64,000 bases of DNA from Streptomyces sp. NBC_00377 (GTDB lineage: Bacteria > Actinomycetota > Actinomycetes > Streptomycetales > Streptomycetaceae): NCBI RefSeq assembly GCF_036075115.1, contig NZ_CP107958.1, positions 8,246,001 to 8,310,000 of the forward strand. Direction: 5' to 3'. This document shows, in pieces, positions 1 to 7,736 of the stretch (its first letter is position 1; every line of letters starts with the position of its first letter). Position numbers and translations under genes: made by a program. Under the pieces are notes generated by a model that saw nothing but the letters and a program-made list of their open reading frames with translations, had not been told where the DNA came from and made no database searches.

Positions 1-406
1 CCAGGACCTCCGCGGCGAGCTTCTGCCGCTCGGTGACGATCTCCTCGACCGTCATCGAGCCGATGATCGCCCGCAGGTGACCGGCGAAGATGCGGCCGGT
101 CAGCACCGACATCTGGTCCTGGTCGGAGAGGAAGCGCTGGCCGGCGTTGATGATGCTCTCGTGGTCGTTGCCGACCTTGAAGGCGATCACCGCGCGGACG
201 TGCAGCGCGATGCCCTGCCGGGTCACACAGGTCTCGGTGACCTCGGACTCGCACATCGACAGGGTGAGGAAGCGGGTCTTGCGGAAGACGGGGAGCACGA
301 ACTTCCCGTGTCCCGTCACCACTCGGAACGGCGCGCCCCCCAGTCCCCGCCTGCCCCCCGAGATCAGCATCGCCTCGTCGGGAGCGGGAACGCGGTATCC
401 GAACAT
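1..406 (-). CDS. Flotillin/SPFH-domain protein, N-terminal part (truncated by window edge)
   Basis: The reading frame starts at an ATG at 406 and leaves the window at base 1, so only about 135 residues are visible. It begins MFGYRVPAPDEAMLISGG and continues with the beta-rich SPFH pattern (VRAVIAFKVGNDHESI, then DQMSVLTGRIFAGHLRAIIGSMTVEEI), as in flotillins. Family members are membrane-associated scaffolds of lipid microdomains. The NfeD-type OB gene lies 13 bases upstream on the same strand, which is the usual pairing for SPFH proteins and supports the assignment. The C-terminal coiled coil cannot be seen. Confidence 0.85.
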   Translation of the reverse strand, partial: MFGYRVPAPDEAMLISGGRRGLGGAPFRVVTGHGKFVLPVFRKTRFLTLSMCESEVTETCVTRQGIALHVRAVIAFKVGNDHESIINAGQRFLSDQDQMSVLTGRIFAGHLRAIIGSMTVEEIVTERQKLAAEVL

Positions 407-419
407 CACTCTTCTACTC

Positions 420-668
420 TCAGTCGGTCCCGGCGTGATCGCCGAGCGCGTCCAACGGATCCACCCACTCGACGACGTCGACCTGACGGCAACCGCGCGA
501 CTCGATCACCAGCACCGTCGCCCCCGTCGGCAGAGGATCCTCCGACCAGGCGAGAAAGGTCTCGGAACCGCCTCTGACCCGCACCAGGATCTCGCCGGGA
601 CCCGCGGATCCGCGGGTCCCGACGAGTACTCTCCCCGTGCAGCCGATCACGGCCTCGTCCTGCGGCAT
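420..668 (-). CDS. Small NfeD-like OB-fold protein
   Basis: An 82-residue protein starting MPQDEAVIGCTGRVLVG. The pattern of a glycine-rich first strand, a short loop, a GGSETFLAWSEDPLPTG middle and a final VLVIESRGCRQVDVVEW strand fits the soluble OB domain of NfeD proteins, partners of SPFH/flotillin proteins. I chose the ATG at 668 because a GGAGGG sits just upstream; the GTG at 671 is nearly as good and a GTG at 698 is possible. It has no membrane segment, so it matches only the C-terminal domain of full NfeD. It probably forms an operon with the flotillin gene. Confidence 0.6.
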   Translation of the reverse strand: MPQDEAVIGCTGRVLVGTRGSAGPGEILVRVRGGSETFLAWSEDPLPTGATVLVIESRGCRQVDVVEWVDPLDALGDHAGTD

Positions 669-779
669 CACCGGCCGCCCTCCATCGCTCTGGCCCACGA
701 TTCAGACGATAGACCCACCAGGGTCGGGGGCCAACGGGAAGGTCGTCCGTGTGGACCGCCGTCTGCCGGACGGCCTGCC

Positions 780-2006
780 TCATCCCGCCGCGGCCCGGGG
801 CTCGCGCGGGAGTCCCAGCACCTTCTCCGCGAGGATGTCGCGCTGCACCTGAGAGGTCCCCGCGTAGATCGTGCCGGAACGGGCGATCAGATAGGTCGTC
901 GACCAGGACGCCGAGGAGTTCGCGGCGCCGGGATCGTCGGCGCGGTAGGTGCGCAGCGGCTGGCGGCCGGCCGGCACCTGCCCGTGCAGGCCCATGATGT
1001 CCATCGCCAGGTCGGTGACCTCGGTGTGGTACTCGCTCCAGTACAGCTTGGCGATGGACGTCTCGGGGCCGGGCTCGGCGCCCTTGAGCCAGCCGGTCAG
1101 GATCCGGTAGCCGAGGTAGCGCATGATCTCGACCTTCGACCAGCACCAGGCGATCCGCTGGCGGACGACCGGATCGCGGTCCTTGCCGTGGAGCCGGGCC
1201 AGCTCGACGAGCCGTTCGACCTCCGCCCTGAACAGGATCGGGTTGGTCGCCGCCTCCTCGCCGCGCTCCACGCCCAGCAGGCTCTGGGCGACCGTCCAGC
1301 CGTTGTCGACGCCGCCGACCACGAGGTCGGCGCGGGTGCGGGCGCCGTCGAAGAAGACCTCGTTGAAGTGCAGCTGGCCGCTCATCATGCGGAACGGGCG
1401 GACCTCGACGCCGGGCTGGTCCAGCGGGACGAGCAGGAAGGAGATGCCGCGGTGCCGGGGCGCGTCCCGGTCGGTGCGGGCCAGCACGAAGATCCAGTCA
1501 CTGTGGTGGGCGCCGGAGGTCCACACCTTCTGGCCGTCGATCACCCACTCCCCGTCCTCGCGCACCGCGCGCGTCTTCAGGGACGCGAGGTCCGAGCCCG
1601 CGTCCGGTTCCGAGTACCCCTGGCACCAGGTGTCCTCGCCGCTGAGGATGCGGGGGAGGAAGTGGCCCTTCTGCTCCTCCGTCCCCCAGCGCAGCAGGGT
1701 GTTCGCCAGCATCTTCACGCCGAAGGTGTCCTGCGGCAGGCCGAACGGCGCACCGGCGAGGGCGAGTTCCTCCATCAGGACGACCTGGTGGAGCTTGGAC
1801 AGGTCCCGCCCGCCGAAGCGTCGGGGCCAGGTCAGGGAGAGGTATCCCCGTTCGGCGAGCCGGCGGCGCCAGTCGCGGGCGAAGGCCCAGGCGGCCTCCT
1901 CGTCGAGTGCGCCGATGCCCTTCCAGTCCGGGGGCAGCGCCTCGCCGAGGAAGGCCCTGACCTCGGCGCGGAACGTCTCGGTCTCCGCGGGATAGCTGAT
2001 GTCCAC
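780..2006 (-). CDS. Acyl-CoA dehydrogenase (FadE-type)
   Basis: A 408-residue flavoprotein of the acyl-CoA dehydrogenase family, expected to introduce the alpha,beta double bond into an acyl-CoA with FAD. Motifs include EPDAGSDLASLKTRA and DGQKVWTSGAHHSDWIF in the mid beta domain, and a C-terminal helical domain ending GTSQVQRDILAEKVLGLPRE. The GTG at 2006 (VDISYPAETE) fits the family N-terminus better than the ATG at 2039. It is divergent from the SDR-thiolase operon starting at 2147, sharing an AT-rich control region, so it probably belongs to the same degradation pathway. The substrate is unknown. Confidence 0.88.
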   Translation of the reverse strand: MDISYPAETETFRAEVRAFLGEALPPDWKGIGALDEEAAWAFARDWRRRLAERGYLSLTWPRRFGGRDLSKLHQVVLMEELALAGAPFGLPQDTFGVKMLANTLLRWGTEEQKGHFLPRILSGEDTWCQGYSEPDAGSDLASLKTRAVREDGEWVIDGQKVWTSGAHHSDWIFVLARTDRDAPRHRGISFLLVPLDQPGVEVRPFRMMSGQLHFNEVFFDGARTRADLVVGGVDNGWTVAQSLLGVERGEEAATNPILFRAEVERLVELARLHGKDRDPVVRQRIAWCWSKVEIMRYLGYRILTGWLKGAEPGPETSIAKLYWSEYHTEVTDLAMDIMGLHGQVPAGRQPLRTYRADDPGAANSSASWSTTYLIARSGTIYAGTSQVQRDILAEKVLGLPREPRAAAG

Positions 2007-2039
2007 CTGCGTGCGCTCCTCGTCCGGCCCCGCTCGCAC

Positions 2040-2146
2040 GGCCTGTCGCGGCCTGTAGCAGCCTGTAGTTCTATTGATTGTTTCAGCATAATAGGTTATC
2101 TATTTAGAAGGAATAGAGGGTGGCGTCGAGCCAGGGGCGGACTGAC
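2040..2146. promoter_or_regulatory. Divergent control region with three 10-bp-spaced GCCTGT repeats
   Basis: This gap separates the acyl-CoA dehydrogenase gene from the divergent catabolic operon. GCCTGT occurs at 2041, 2051 and 2061, exactly one helical turn apart. It is followed by an AT-rich block (2070-2115), unusual for this DNA, which holds TATTAT on the minus strand as a candidate -10 element. Same-face repeats beside a promoter suggest cooperative binding by an activator or repressor. No regulator gene is adjacent. Confidence 0.5.
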
Positions 2147-2893
2147 ATGGGACTGCTGGACGGCCGGAACGCGGTGATCACCGGTGGCGCACAGGGGATC
2201 GGCTTCGAGATCGCCAGGGTGCTCGGCGCCCACGGCGCGCGTGTCGTGCTCGGAGACATCGACGAGGAGGCCGCGGCGCAGGCCGCCGGACGCCTCACCG
2301 GGAACGGCGTGACCGCCACCTCGCTGCGCTGCGACGTCACCGACGAGGACGAGGTCGCCGCTCTCGTCGCCCACTGCTCCGACACCCTCGGACCCGTCGG
2401 CGTCATGGTCAACAACGCCGGGATCACCCGGGACGCCACCCTGCGCAAGATGGCCCTCGCCGACTTCCGCGCCGTGGTCGACGTCCATCTGACCGGCGCC
2501 TGGAACGGCACCCGGCACGCCGCCGAGGCGATGCGGGCTCACGGACAGGGCGGCAGCATCGTCAACATCTCCTCCATCGCCGGCAAGGTCGGCAACTTCG
2601 GCCAGACGAACTACAGCGCCGCCAAGGCCGGACTCGTCGGCCTCACCAAGGCCTCCGCCAAGGAGCTCGCCAGGGCGGGCATCCGCGTCAACGCCGTGCA
2701 GCCCGGGCTGATCCGCACCGCGATGACCGAGGCGATGCCCCGGGCCGCCTGGGACGCCAAGCTCGCCGAGATACCCATGGGCCGCGCCGGCGAACCCGCC
2801 GAGGTCGCCCAGGCCGTCCTCTTCCTCGCCTCCGACCTGGCCGGCTATGTCACCGGAGCCGTGCTCGAGGTGACCGGCGGCCGGTACATGTGA
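2147..2893 (+). CDS. Short-chain dehydrogenase/reductase, FabG-like
   Basis: A 248-residue SDR. It has the NAD(P)-binding TGGAQGIG motif near residue 12, NNAG in the middle, and the catalytic Ser-Tyr-Lys set in NISSIAGK and YSAAKAG. The C-terminus ATYVTGAVLEVTGG-like end is typical of 3-oxoacyl reductases and 3-hydroxyacyl-CoA dehydrogenases. I chose the ATG at 2147 (MGLLDGRNAVITGG); a GTG at 2120 with an upstream GAAGGA would add nine residues. It is first in an operon with thiolase genes, so oxidation of a 3-hydroxyacyl-CoA is the likely role. Confidence 0.85.
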   Translation: MGLLDGRNAVITGGAQGIGFEIARVLGAHGARVVLGDIDEEAAAQAAGRLTGNGVTATSLRCDVTDEDEVAALVAHCSDTLGPVGVMVNNAGITRDATLRKMALADFRAVVDVHLTGAWNGTRHAAEAMRAHGQGGSIVNISSIAGKVGNFGQTNYSAAKAGLVGLTKASAKELARAGIRVNAVQPGLIRTAMTEAMPRAAWDAKLAEIPMGRAGEPAEVAQAVLFLASDLAGYVTGAVLEVTGGRYM

Positions 2894-2941
2894 GCCCCGC
2901 GCCCGGCCCGACGCCCCCACCCCTCATGAAAGGCACGCCCG

Positions 2942-4192
2942 ATGCCCGCCCTCCTGCGTGACGCGGTGATCTGCGAACCCCTGCGAACCCCCGTCGGCGG
3001 CTACGGCGGGGTCTTCCGCGACGTGACGGCGGCCGAGCTCGCGGCCACCGTCGTACGCGCCGTGCTGGAACGCACCGGCGTACCGCCCGCCGCCGTCGAC
3101 GACGTCCTGCTCGGCCAGTGCTACCCCAACGGCGAGGCCCCCGCCATCGGCCGCGTGGCCGCCCTGGACGCGGGACTTCCCGTGTCGGTCCCCGGGCTCC
3201 AGGTCGACCGCCGCTGCGGCTCCGGACTCCAGGCGGTCATCACCGCCGCCCTCCAGGTGCAGACCGGCGCGAGCGACCTCGTGCTGGCCGGGGGAGTGGA
3301 GTCCATGAGCCGGGCCGAGTTCTACACCACCGACGTCCGCTGGGGCGTACGCGGCGCGGGCACCACCCTGCACGACCGGCTGGCCCGTGGCCGCGTCACG
3401 TCCGGCGGGGTGAACCACCCGGTCCCCGGGGGCATGCTGGAGACCGCCGAGAACCTGCGCCGCGCCTACGCCATCCCCCGCGAGGAGCAGGACCACCTGG
3501 CCCTGCGCTCGCACGAGAAGGCCGTCGCGGCCCAGCGGGCGGGCCGTTTCGCCGACGAGATCGTGCCCGTCACCGTGCGGAACAGGAGGGGCGAGACCGT
3601 CGTCGACACCGACGAACACCCGCGCCCCGACTCCTCGGCCGAGAAGCTGGCGGGGCTGCGTCCCGTCCTCGCCGGCCAGGACCGCGAGGCGACCGTCACC
3701 GCGGGCAACGCCAGCGGGCAGAACGACGGCGCCGCGCTCTGCGTCGTCACCCACCCCGAGCGGGCCGCCGAGCTCGGCCTGCGCCCGCTCGCCCGGCTCG
3801 TCTCCTGGGCCGTCGTGGGAGTGCCGCCCGAGACGATGGGCATCGGCCCGGTGCCCGCCACCGCCAAGGCCCTGGAACGGGCGGGACTGAAGCTCCACGA
3901 CATCGACCTGATCGAACTCAACGAGGCCTTCGCCGCCCAGGTGCTCGCCTGTACCCGCGAATGGGGCCTCGCCGACACCGACTTCGAGCGGTTGAACGTC
4001 AACGGCTCCGGCATCTCGCTGGGTCACCCCGTGGGCGCCACCGGGGGCCGCATCCTCGCCACCCTGCTGCGCGAACTCGACCGCCGTCAGGCCCGCTACG
4101 GCCTGGAGACCATGTGTCTCGGCGGCGGCCAGGGCCTCGCGGCGGTCTTCGAACGCCCGACGCACGCAACCGACGCTCATGGAGGACGCTGA
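2942..4192 (+). CDS. Thiolase (acetyl-CoA C-acyltransferase)
   Basis: A 416-residue thiolase, expected to cleave a 3-oxoacyl-CoA with CoA. The nucleophilic cysteine lies in DRRCGSGLQA (about residue 92). NEAFAAQ, GHPVGATGGR and the final CLGGGQG supply the catalytic His and second Cys. The gene follows the SDR after a 48-base gap, and its last codons come just before the next start at 4194. Length and motifs are canonical, so a degradative thiolase is firm; the chain-length preference is not visible. Confidence 0.93.
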   Translation: MPALLRDAVICEPLRTPVGGYGGVFRDVTAAELAATVVRAVLERTGVPPAAVDDVLLGQCYPNGEAPAIGRVAALDAGLPVSVPGLQVDRRCGSGLQAVITAALQVQTGASDLVLAGGVESMSRAEFYTTDVRWGVRGAGTTLHDRLARGRVTSGGVNHPVPGGMLETAENLRRAYAIPREEQDHLALRSHEKAVAAQRAGRFADEIVPVTVRNRRGETVVDTDEHPRPDSSAEKLAGLRPVLAGQDREATVTAGNASGQNDGAALCVVTHPERAAELGLRPLARLVSWAVVGVPPETMGIGPVPATAKALERAGLKLHDIDLIELNEAFAAQVLACTREWGLADTDFERLNVNGSGISLGHPVGATGGRILATLLRELDRRQARYGLETMCLGGGQGLAAVFERPTHATDAHGGR

Positions 4193-4193
4193 C

Positions 4194-5633
4194 ATGGCCG
4201 GACTGATCGCATACGGCGCCCACGTGCCGTACCACCGCCTCGCGCGGACCGACATCGCCGCCGCCCTGGGCACGGGGGCGGGCCGCGGAACGCGGGCGGT
4301 CGCGGGCTACGACGAGGACACCACGTCCATGGCCGTGGAAGCCGCCCGCGGCGCCCTGGCCCGCGAGGGCCTGCGCCCCCGCATCGGCCAGCTGTTCCTC
4401 GCCACCGCCGCCCCCGCCTACCTCGACAAGACGAACGCGACGGCCGTGCACGCCGCGCTCGGCCTGGACCCGCACGTCCTCGCCGCCGACATGGCCGGCT
4501 CCGTCCGTTCGGGGCTCGGAGCGCTGGTCACGGCCGCCCGCTCCCCGGTGCCCACCCTCGCCGTCCTGTCCGACCTGCGCACCGGCCTGCCCGGCGGCAG
4601 CGACGAGAGCGCCGGCGGCGACGGCGCGGCCGCCTTCGTCTTCGGCGGCCACCGCAACGGCGCCCCCGTCCTCGCGGAGCTGCTCGCCCACGACACGGTC
4701 AGCGACGAGATCCTCGACCGCTGGCGGCTGCCCGGCGCACCCTCCTCCCGCGTCTGGGAGGAACGCTTCGCCGAGGACGTCTACGTGTCCCTCGCCGACC
4801 AGGCGCTGACCGCCGCCCTCGAACAGGCGGGTCTGGAACGCGGCGCGATCGACCACCTCGTCGTGGCCGGCCTGCACGCGCGCGCGTGCGCGGCGGTCCG
4901 CCGTACCCCGGGCGTACGCCCCGAGGCGGTGACCCCGGATCTCACCGGGGTGATCGGCAACGCCGGCACCGCCCAGCCCGGGCTGCTCCTCGCCGACGTC
5001 CTCGACCGGGCGCACCCCGGCGAGGTCATCGCGCTCCTCGTGCTCGGCGACGGCGCCGGAGTCCTGTTGCTGCGCGCCACCGACGCCCTGCCCGTCCATC
5101 GCGCGCCCCGTCCCGTCGCCGGCCAGATCGCCGCCGGCGGCCCGCCCATGCCGTACGCGACGTACCTCTCCTGGCGCGGTCTGCTCGACCGGGAACCGCC
5201 CCGCAGGCCGGACCCCGAGCCGCCCTACGCCCCGCCCGCCCACCGCCGCACCCGCTGGAAGTACGGCTTCACCGCCTCGGCCTGCGAGAAGTGCGGCACC
5301 CGCCATCTGCCGCCGGAGCGGGTGTGCACGTCGTGCCGCAGCGTCGACGCCATGACGGACGAGCCGATGCAGCACGTACGGGGCACGGTCGCCACGTTCA
5401 CCGTCGACCGGCTGGCCCACACGCCGAGCCCGCCGATGCTCGTCGTGGTCGTCGACTACGACGGCGGCGGCCGGTTCCGCTGCCAGCTGACCGACGCCAC
5501 GGAGGCGGACGCCGCCATCGGCGCCCGGGTGGAGATGACGTTCCGCCGCACCGTCACCGCCGCGGGCGTCCACAACTACTTCTGGAAGGCCCGGCCGGTG
5601 CGCACGGGCGAGACCGAGGGGACACACGGATGA
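4194..5633 (+). CDS. HMG-CoA-synthase-like protein fused to a zinc-ribbon/OB (DUF35) domain
   Basis: A 479-residue two-part protein. Residues 1 to about 310 look like a ketoacyl synthase III/HMG-CoA-synthase-type thiolase fold (LIAYGAHVPYHRL, then DDTTSMAVEAARGAL-like and FVFGGHRNGAPVL). About residues 340-479 hold an OB domain with a rubredoxin-like zinc ribbon, CEKCG and CTSC, as in the DUF35 partners of lipid-transfer thiolases. The ATG at 4194 has GGAGGA upstream; an ATG at 4179 would overlap the thiolase. The usual Cys nucleophile region (GSVRSG) lacks an obvious cysteine, so the N-terminal half may be structural. It overlaps the next gene by ATGA and probably partners with it. Confidence 0.75.
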   Translation: MAGLIAYGAHVPYHRLARTDIAAALGTGAGRGTRAVAGYDEDTTSMAVEAARGALAREGLRPRIGQLFLATAAPAYLDKTNATAVHAALGLDPHVLAADMAGSVRSGLGALVTAARSPVPTLAVLSDLRTGLPGGSDESAGGDGAAAFVFGGHRNGAPVLAELLAHDTVSDEILDRWRLPGAPSSRVWEERFAEDVYVSLADQALTAALEQAGLERGAIDHLVVAGLHARACAAVRRTPGVRPEAVTPDLTGVIGNAGTAQPGLLLADVLDRAHPGEVIALLVLGDGAGVLLLRATDALPVHRAPRPVAGQIAAGGPPMPYATYLSWRGLLDREPPRRPDPEPPYAPPAHRRTRWKYGFTASACEKCGTRHLPPERVCTSCRSVDAMTDEPMQHVRGTVATFTVDRLAHTPSPPMLVVVVDYDGGGRFRCQLTDATEADAAIGARVEMTFRRTVTAAGVHNYFWKARPVRTGETEGTHG

Positions 5634-6838
5634 GCTCGCACGGAATCCGGGACCGGGTCGCGATCGTCGGCATGGGCTGCACGCCCTTCGGCGAGCACTG
5701 GACCCGCTCGGCGGACGACCTGCTGATCGACGCCGTGGGCGACGCGGTCACCTCGGCCGGTGTCACGCTCGACGACATCGACGCGTTCTGGTTCGGCACC
5801 CAGGCGTCCGGCGTGTCCGGACTCACCCTGAGCCGGGCGCTACGCCTGCCCAACAAGCCGGTCACCCGCGTCGAGAACATGTGCGCGACCGGCTCCGAGG
5901 CACTGCGCAACGCCTGTTACGCCGTCGCCAGCGGCGCGTACGACGTGGCGATGGCGGTCGGCGTGGAGAAACTCAAGGACTCCGGCATGTCCGGGCTGTC
6001 CGGTACGGCCGTCCCGGGCGCCGGCGACGACAGCCGGGGCGAGATCACCGCCCCGGCGAACTTCTCCCTCCTGGCCCCCGCCTACGCCGCCAAGTACGGC
6101 CTGGCACAGGACGAGATGAAGGACGTCATCACCCGCATCGCCTGGAAGAATCACGTCAACGGCGCCCGCAACCCCCGTGCGCAGTTCCGCAAGGAGGTCC
6201 CGCTGGAGCGCATCCGGTCGGCCCCGATCATCGCGGGCATGCTCGGCGTGTTCGACTGCTCGGGCGTCTCCGACGGTTCGGCCGCCGCCATCGTCGTACG
6301 CGCCGAGGACGCCTACAAGTACACCGACAGGCCGATCTTCGTGAAGGCGCTGTCCCTCGTCGCCGGCCCGGCCGACGGGCTCCTCGACCCGGAGTACGAC
6401 TTCACCACCTTCCCCGAGGTCGTCGCCTCGGCCCAGGAGGCCTACCGGCAGGCGGGCATCACCGACCCGCGCGCCGAACTCGCCCTCGCCGAGGTCCACG
6501 ACTGCTTCACGCCGACGGAACTGGTGCTCATGGAGGACCTCGGCTTCGCCGGGCGCGGCCAGGCATGGAAGGACGTCACCGGCGGGGCCTTCGACCTGGA
6601 CGGCTCGCTGCCGGTCAACCCGGACGGCGGCCTGAAGGCCTTCGGCCATCCGATCGGCGCCTCGGGTCTGCGCATGATGTTCGAGGCCTGGCTCCAGCTG
6701 CGCGGCGAGGCGCCCCCCGAGCGCACGGTGAAGACCCTGGCCGAAGGACGCTCCCTCGCCCTCACCCACAACCTCGGCGGCGGCCCCGGCGAATGCGTCT
6801 CCTTCGTCTCGGTCGTCGGCAGTGAACCCACCGACTAG
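5630..6838 (+). CDS. Thiolase-like lipid-transfer protein (acetyl-CoA acetyltransferase family)
   Basis: A 402-residue thiolase-superfamily protein of the sterol-carrier/lipid-transfer type. It has VAIVGMGCTPFGEHW at the N-terminus, a cysteine in VENMCATGSEA, a DCFTPTELVLMEDLG segment and GHPIGASG near the end. Relatives work with DUF35 proteins, for example as aldolases in steroid side-chain degradation. The gene starts inside the stop of the HMGS-like/DUF35 fusion (ATGA overlap), so the two products probably form a complex. C-C bond cleavage or condensation on a CoA ester is inferred, not proved. Confidence 0.85.
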   Translation: MSSHGIRDRVAIVGMGCTPFGEHWTRSADDLLIDAVGDAVTSAGVTLDDIDAFWFGTQASGVSGLTLSRALRLPNKPVTRVENMCATGSEALRNACYAVASGAYDVAMAVGVEKLKDSGMSGLSGTAVPGAGDDSRGEITAPANFSLLAPAYAAKYGLAQDEMKDVITRIAWKNHVNGARNPRAQFRKEVPLERIRSAPIIAGMLGVFDCSGVSDGSAAAIVVRAEDAYKYTDRPIFVKALSLVAGPADGLLDPEYDFTTFPEVVASAQEAYRQAGITDPRAELALAEVHDCFTPTELVLMEDLGFAGRGQAWKDVTGGAFDLDGSLPVNPDGGLKAFGHPIGASGLRMMFEAWLQLRGEAPPERTVKTLAEGRSLALTHNLGGGPGECVSFVSVVGSEPTD

Positions 6839-6854
6839 GAAGGGCGGCCGGACC

Positions 6855-7649
6855 ATGGGACGACTCGAGGGCAAGATCGCCGTCGTGACCGGGGCGGCCG
6901 GGGGCATCGGCGCCGCCACCGCCCGCAGGCTGGCGGCCGAGGGCGCGCACACGGTGGCCGCCGATCTGGATTCCGACGGCGCCGAGGCGGTCGTGCGGGA
7001 GATCCGTGCGGCCGGGGGTTCCGCCACGGCGGTCCCGGTCGACCTGGGGGACGTCGAAAGCGTACGGGCCATGGTGGCCGCGGCGGTCGAGACCTACGGC
7101 GGGCTCGACGTCCTGCACAACAACGCGGCGGCCACCCACCTCGCCGCCCGCCGCGACCTCGCCGTCCTCGAGGCCGACCCGGCGGTCTGGGACGAGACCC
7201 TGCGCATCAACCTGCGCGGCACCATGGTCGCCGTCCAGGCCGCCGTCCCGCACCTGATCGCCCGCGGCGGCGGGAGCGTCATCAACACCTCGTCCGGAGC
7301 CGGGCTCGCGGGGGACCTGCGCAACCCCGCCTACGGCGCCTCGAAGGCCGCGCTGCTCAACCTCACGCAGTACGTCGCGACCCAGTACGGCAAGCAGGGC
7401 GTGCGCTGCAACGCCATCGCGCCGGGCTTCATCGTCACGCCGGCGAGCACCGGTTCGGCGCACGGGGCGATCCGGGAGGCGATGCTGCGCCATCACCTCA
7501 CCCCGCGCCTCGGCCGGCCCGAGGACGTGGCGGCGGCGGTGGTCTTCCTCGCCTCCGACGAGTCGGCCTTCATCACCGGCCACACCCTGCGGGTGGACGG
7601 CGGGCTGCTCGCCCACCAGCCGTACGTCGCCGACCTCCGGGACGCGTGA
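6855..7649 (+). CDS. Short-chain dehydrogenase/reductase
   Basis: A 264-residue SDR, last in the operon. It has the cofactor motif TGAAGGIG, HNNAA instead of the usual NNAG, NTSSGAG with the catalytic Ser, YGASKAAL with Tyr and Lys, and a classical ITGHTLRVDGG end. The ATG at 6855 lies 16 bases after the thiolase-like gene stop and is preceded by GGAAGGG. It is distinct from the first SDR of the operon, so two different oxidation or reduction steps, or two stereoisomers, are likely served. Confidence 0.87.
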   Translation: MGRLEGKIAVVTGAAGGIGAATARRLAAEGAHTVAADLDSDGAEAVVREIRAAGGSATAVPVDLGDVESVRAMVAAAVETYGGLDVLHNNAAATHLAARRDLAVLEADPAVWDETLRINLRGTMVAVQAAVPHLIARGGGSVINTSSGAGLAGDLRNPAYGASKAALLNLTQYVATQYGKQGVRCNAIAPGFIVTPASTGSAHGAIREAMLRHHLTPRLGRPEDVAAAVVFLASDESAFITGHTLRVDGGLLAHQPYVADLRDA

Positions 7650-7680
7650 CCCCGCCCCGGTCCCGCTCGCTGCCGCCGTC

Positions 7681-7711
7681 GCCGGGGGCCTCTCCAGCAG
7701 AGGCCCCCGGC
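7681..7711. terminator. Bidirectional hairpin between convergent operons
   Basis: Perfect 13-bp stem (7681-7693 with 7699-7711, arm GCCGGGGGCCTCT) and a CCAGC loop. It lies between the end of the SDR gene and the end of the convergent ABC permease gene, so it can stop transcription both ways. Confidence 0.8.
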
Positions 7712-7736
7712 TTCGGGCCGTCCGGGCCCGGACGGC

